NCBI GenBank assembly: GCA_031367895.1
Contig: JANLQP010000349.1
Location: 1 to 15,855, forward strand
Length of the DNA: 15,855 bases
Reading direction: 5' to 3'
Origin: Ga0077555 sp031367895
Lineage (GTDB): Bacteria; Pseudomonadota; Alphaproteobacteria; Rhizobiales; Hyphomicrobiaceae
Positions within the stretch are counted from its first letter, which is position 1. Each line of letters begins with the position of its first letter. Under the pieces are notes generated by a model. The model made no database searches, was not told the DNA's origin, and saw nothing but the letters and a program-made list of their open reading frames with translations. The translations under genes were made by a program, and so were the position numbers. Of this stretch, positions 14,312 through 15,855 are shown piece by piece.

Positions 14312-15628
14312 TTAACTTGATTCGTGCGGCGAATTTATGCGTGTCCACAGCTCATCAAAGATGGCGTCGTAGAAGCGGTCACGCAGGGGCCCCTGGGCAT
14401 CGCGCAAAAAGTATCCTAAGTCATCCTCTTGCGTGATCTGTGCTTTGCGGGGCAGGGTTTGCGGAACGACATAGGGTCTTCTACCAGCCCCCAACACCTC
14501 TGTTGCCGTCTCCTCGATCTGTTTCAAGAATTTTGTCTCAGTATCCGTTGGTTGCAGTTGCCTCGTCATCGTGCCGACAATCCCGGCAAGCTCCAATCTG
14601 AGTTCAAGGTCGGTTTGCAAGAGTTTGACCTGCTCCAAAAACGGACGGACGGCCTCGCTGGACACTTTGTCGAGGATACTGGGAACAACATAGTTATGAC
14701 TGGCGACGAATGCATTGACCGTGCCGAGCGTCATGCGTGGCGGCGAATCGATAATGATCATCGCGTACTCTCGTCGCACCTCTGGATGAAGCAGCAGATG
14801 CGCGAGCCGATACCGTTCATCCAAGCTTTCCCTTTGATGAATGACACGTTCGACAAGCAGCCGGCTTTCGACGCTATTGAGCGTGTAGTCGGCAGGCACA
14901 ATCCAAACGCGCGAAAGCCCGTTGCCCTGGTTCAATGCGGTTTCGTCACCTACCTTCGCCAAATGCAGCCTGCTTGCGCACAATGTGGCAAGATTGGCGT
15001 TTTCAGTGAAGAGTTTGTCGATCATTGAGCCCGGGTGTACGACACCCGCCGCCGACAACATGGCAGTCGACAGCGAGCCTTGATAGTCCATATCGATCAA
15101 CAAGACCGGCTTTTTCTGCTTCTCGCTGACATAGGCAGCAAAGTTCGCAGAAAGGTGCGTCTTGCCGACACCGCCTTTGAATAGGGCCATCGTAACGATC
15201 TTGGCCCCCTCCGGATCATGTTTCCATCCGCGATACTCTTGGAACGGCGCATTGGGACGCAGCTTCCACAACCGGGCAGAGTCGGCGATCGTCTGCAGAT
15301 CCTTCTCGAGTTCGGCAATCCGTTTAACTTTCGCATCTACCTCAGACTTAGCTGCTTCGGCGTTTTTCTTTTCCATATTTGCAGTCGTTCTCGCCGCCGC
15401 GTGCTTGTCGGTCAAATCCCTCAATTCTGCCTTATCAACTCGTCCCAAGAAAAAGCCGATAAAAGCGAGTACAGGGCCGATGCCGAGCCCGATTAGCTTT
15501 AGCACCGTATCGTAATCCTTCACGAATTCCGCAACGTCTGACCGATACCACAAGGCAACGAGCGCACCGGACGCAGCCGCACCAAACACAATATTGGCTA
15601 CTCGACGAGCCGCAATCAGTCTACTCAT
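14312..15628 (-). CDS. Membrane-anchored coiled-coil ParA/MinD-type ATPase
   Basis: A 438-residue protein. Two membrane helices at the N-terminus (about 11-27 and 43-62) are followed by a charged coiled coil (about 64-115), then a complete ParA-type P-loop ATPase: deviant Walker A FKGGVGKTHLS (150-160, signature K151 and P-loop K156), Walker A' LLIDMDYQGSLS (177-188, D181) and Walker B AMIIIDSPP (289-297, D294). ParA ATPases dimerise on ATP and position plasmids, chromosomes or protein complexes, normally from the nucleoid; a fused membrane anchor is unusual. The ATG (complement of 15626-15628) has GGGAGGGG close upstream; an in-frame codon at 15697 lacks a ribosome site and would cut across the flanking repeat. 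It heads an operon with the 106-residue gene, antisense to trpC and moaC. The cargo is unknown. No ParB or centromere-like array is visible. Confidence 0.88.
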   Translation of the reverse strand: MSRLIAARRVANIVFGAAASGALVALWYRSDVAEFVKDYDTVLKLIGLGIGPVLAFIGFFLGRVDKAELRDLTDKHAAARTTANMEKKNAEAAKSEVDAKVKRIAELEKDLQTIADSARLWKLRPNAPFQEYRGWKHDPEGAKIVTMALFKGGVGKTHLSANFAAYVSEKQKKPVLLIDMDYQGSLSTAMLSAAGVVHPGSMIDKLFTENANLATLCASRLHLAKVGDETALNQGNGLSRVWIVPADYTLNSVESRLLVERVIHQRESLDERYRLAHLLLHPEVRREYAMIIIDSPPRMTLGTVNAFVASHNYVVPSILDKVSSEAVRPFLEQVKLLQTDLELRLELAGIVGTMTRQLQPTDTETKFLKQIEETATEVLGAGRRPYVVPQTLPRKAQITQEDDLGYFLRDAQGPLRDRFYDAIFDELWTRINSPHESS

Positions 15629-15648
15629 GAACCCCTCCCGACCACCGT

Positions 15649-15658
15649 ACTCAGCGTC
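15649..15658 (+). repeat. Right copy of the 10-bp direct repeat flanking the ParA module
   Basis: ACTCAGCGTC, identical to 13934-13943 and in the same orientation. It lies 21-30 bases upstream of the ATPase start codon, beyond its ribosome site. Confidence 0.45.
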
Positions 15659-15673
15659 AGCATAGTTGGGAGT

Positions 15674-15693
15674 GACTCGCATTGCTACGAGTC
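15674..15693. promoter_or_regulatory. Inverted repeat with two GANTC sites upstream of the ParA gene
   Basis: GACTCG (15674-15679) and CGAGTC (15688-15693) form a perfect six-base inverted repeat around eight bases, 46-65 bases upstream of the ATPase start. Each arm contains a GANTC target of CcrM-type methylation. It could be an operator whose occupancy depends on methylation, or chance. Confidence 0.4.
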
Positions 15694-15717
15694 GCAAAGG
15701 ACACGCCGTGAACGCAG

Positions 15718-15746
15718 TTGGCGTCCGCCCTTAACCCTGCTTAGAT
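15718..15746 (+). promoter_or_regulatory. Weak candidate promoter for moaC
   Basis: TTGGCG (15718-15723) and TTAGAT (15741-15746) are separated by 17 bases and end 42 bases before the moaC ATG. Matches to the sigma-70 consensus are four of six and three of six. Since opposite-strand genes cut moaC off from trpC, it needs its own promoter in this region. Confidence 0.22.
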
Positions 15747-15788
15747 GCGCACGCACACCAACCACCACCGCAGGATCCAAGCCCGCCC

Positions 15789-15855
15789 ATGACCCGCCTC
15801 TCCCACATCAACGAACGCGGCGAGGCGCATATGGTCGACGTCTCCGAGAAGGCCG
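15789..15855 (+). CDS. moaC: Cyclic pyranopterin monophosphate synthase MoaC, N-terminus only
   Basis: The first 22 codons of a gene that runs off the right edge. They read MTRLSHINERGEAHMVDVSE followed by KA, which matches the strongly conserved MoaC opening (LTH-x-x-x-x-G-x-AHMVDVSEK). MoaC works with MoaA in the first step of molybdenum cofactor synthesis, turning the MoaA product into cyclic pyranopterin monophosphate. A GCAGGAT stretch lies about 15 bases ahead of the ATG, rather far for a ribosome site. Finding it here with trpC upstream supports the Rhizobiales-type trpC-moaC order that the ParA module has split. Confidence 0.9.
   Translation, partial: MTRLSHINERGEAHMVDVSEKA

Larger units (their letters stand above)
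13935..15658. other. Two-gene accessory insertion between trpC and moaC
   Basis: The ParA-type ATPase gene and its small partner lie on the strand opposite to trpC and moaC, which are usually adjacent in related genomes. Hand counts of single 60-base lines give about 52-53% GC inside and about 85% in one trpC line. A 10-bp direct repeat brackets the module. No recombinase, transposase or tRNA is present, so the means of entry is not visible. The edges are inferred. Confidence 0.6.

Noticed and set aside
14312..15628. Chromosomal or plasmid ParAB partition locus
   Set aside because: There is no ParB with a helix-turn-helix, no parS-like repeat array and no replication gene, and the ATPase is membrane-anchored, unlike partition ParA.

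Overview
The window comes from a high-GC alphaproteobacterium, most likely a member of Hyphomicrobiales (Rhizobiales). The evidence is a hybrid histidine kinase matching CckA with a flagellar FliO-like gene beside it, a CenR-like OmpR-family regulator, GANTC sites and a CtrA-type site in the cckA/fliO promoter region, and a trpC ... moaC pair that is normally adjacent in this order. Genus cannot be assigned from this sequence. No rRNA, tRNA, CRISPR array, transposase or integrase was seen.

Layout. (1) 1-3362, minus strand: cckA, then a translationally coupled HlyC-like acyltransferase-fold protein, then the first 33 codons of a further gene that runs off the left edge. (2) 3363-3538: divergent control region. 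(3) 3539-6616, plus strand: a FliO-like protein and a large DUF3772/MscS-type mechanosensitive channel. (4) 6617-7133: a sparse stretch with one doubtful small ORF. (5) 7134-8407, minus strand: a membrane-anchored ClpP-fold protein and a ParD/ParE-like toxin-antitoxin pair. (6) 8448-9470, minus strand: an orphan periplasmic binding protein of the 2-aminoethylphosphonate type. (7) 9658-10344, plus strand: a CenR-like response regulator. (8) 10530-12855, minus strand: an orphan NMT1/THI5-like binding protein without a signal peptide, and a FemAB/BioF2-like GNAT protein. (9) 13137-15855: trpC and the start of moaC on the plus strand, separated by two opposite-strand genes of lower GC. These encode a membrane-anchored coiled-coil ParA-type ATPase and a small 106-residue partner.

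How the parts fit. CckA feeds the CtrA phosphorelay, and FliO belongs to the flagellar export apparatus, so the first 4 kb looks like a cell-cycle/motility core locus. The MscS channel, the CenR-like regulator and the membrane-anchored ClpP-like protein fit an envelope theme loosely; that link is inference. The binding proteins have no permease or ATPase genes beside them and must work with components encoded elsewhere, or not as transport proteins.

The strongest candidate for an undescribed system is the two-gene ParA module between trpC and moaC. It has lower GC than its surroundings (hand counts of single 60-base lines gave about 52-53% inside and about 85% in one trpC line), lies antisense to the host operon, and is bracketed by a 10-bp direct repeat. 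An inverted repeat carrying two GANTC sites lies just upstream of the ATPase gene. The second point of note is the HlyC-like protein coupled to cckA, which appears to have lost the catalytic histidine.
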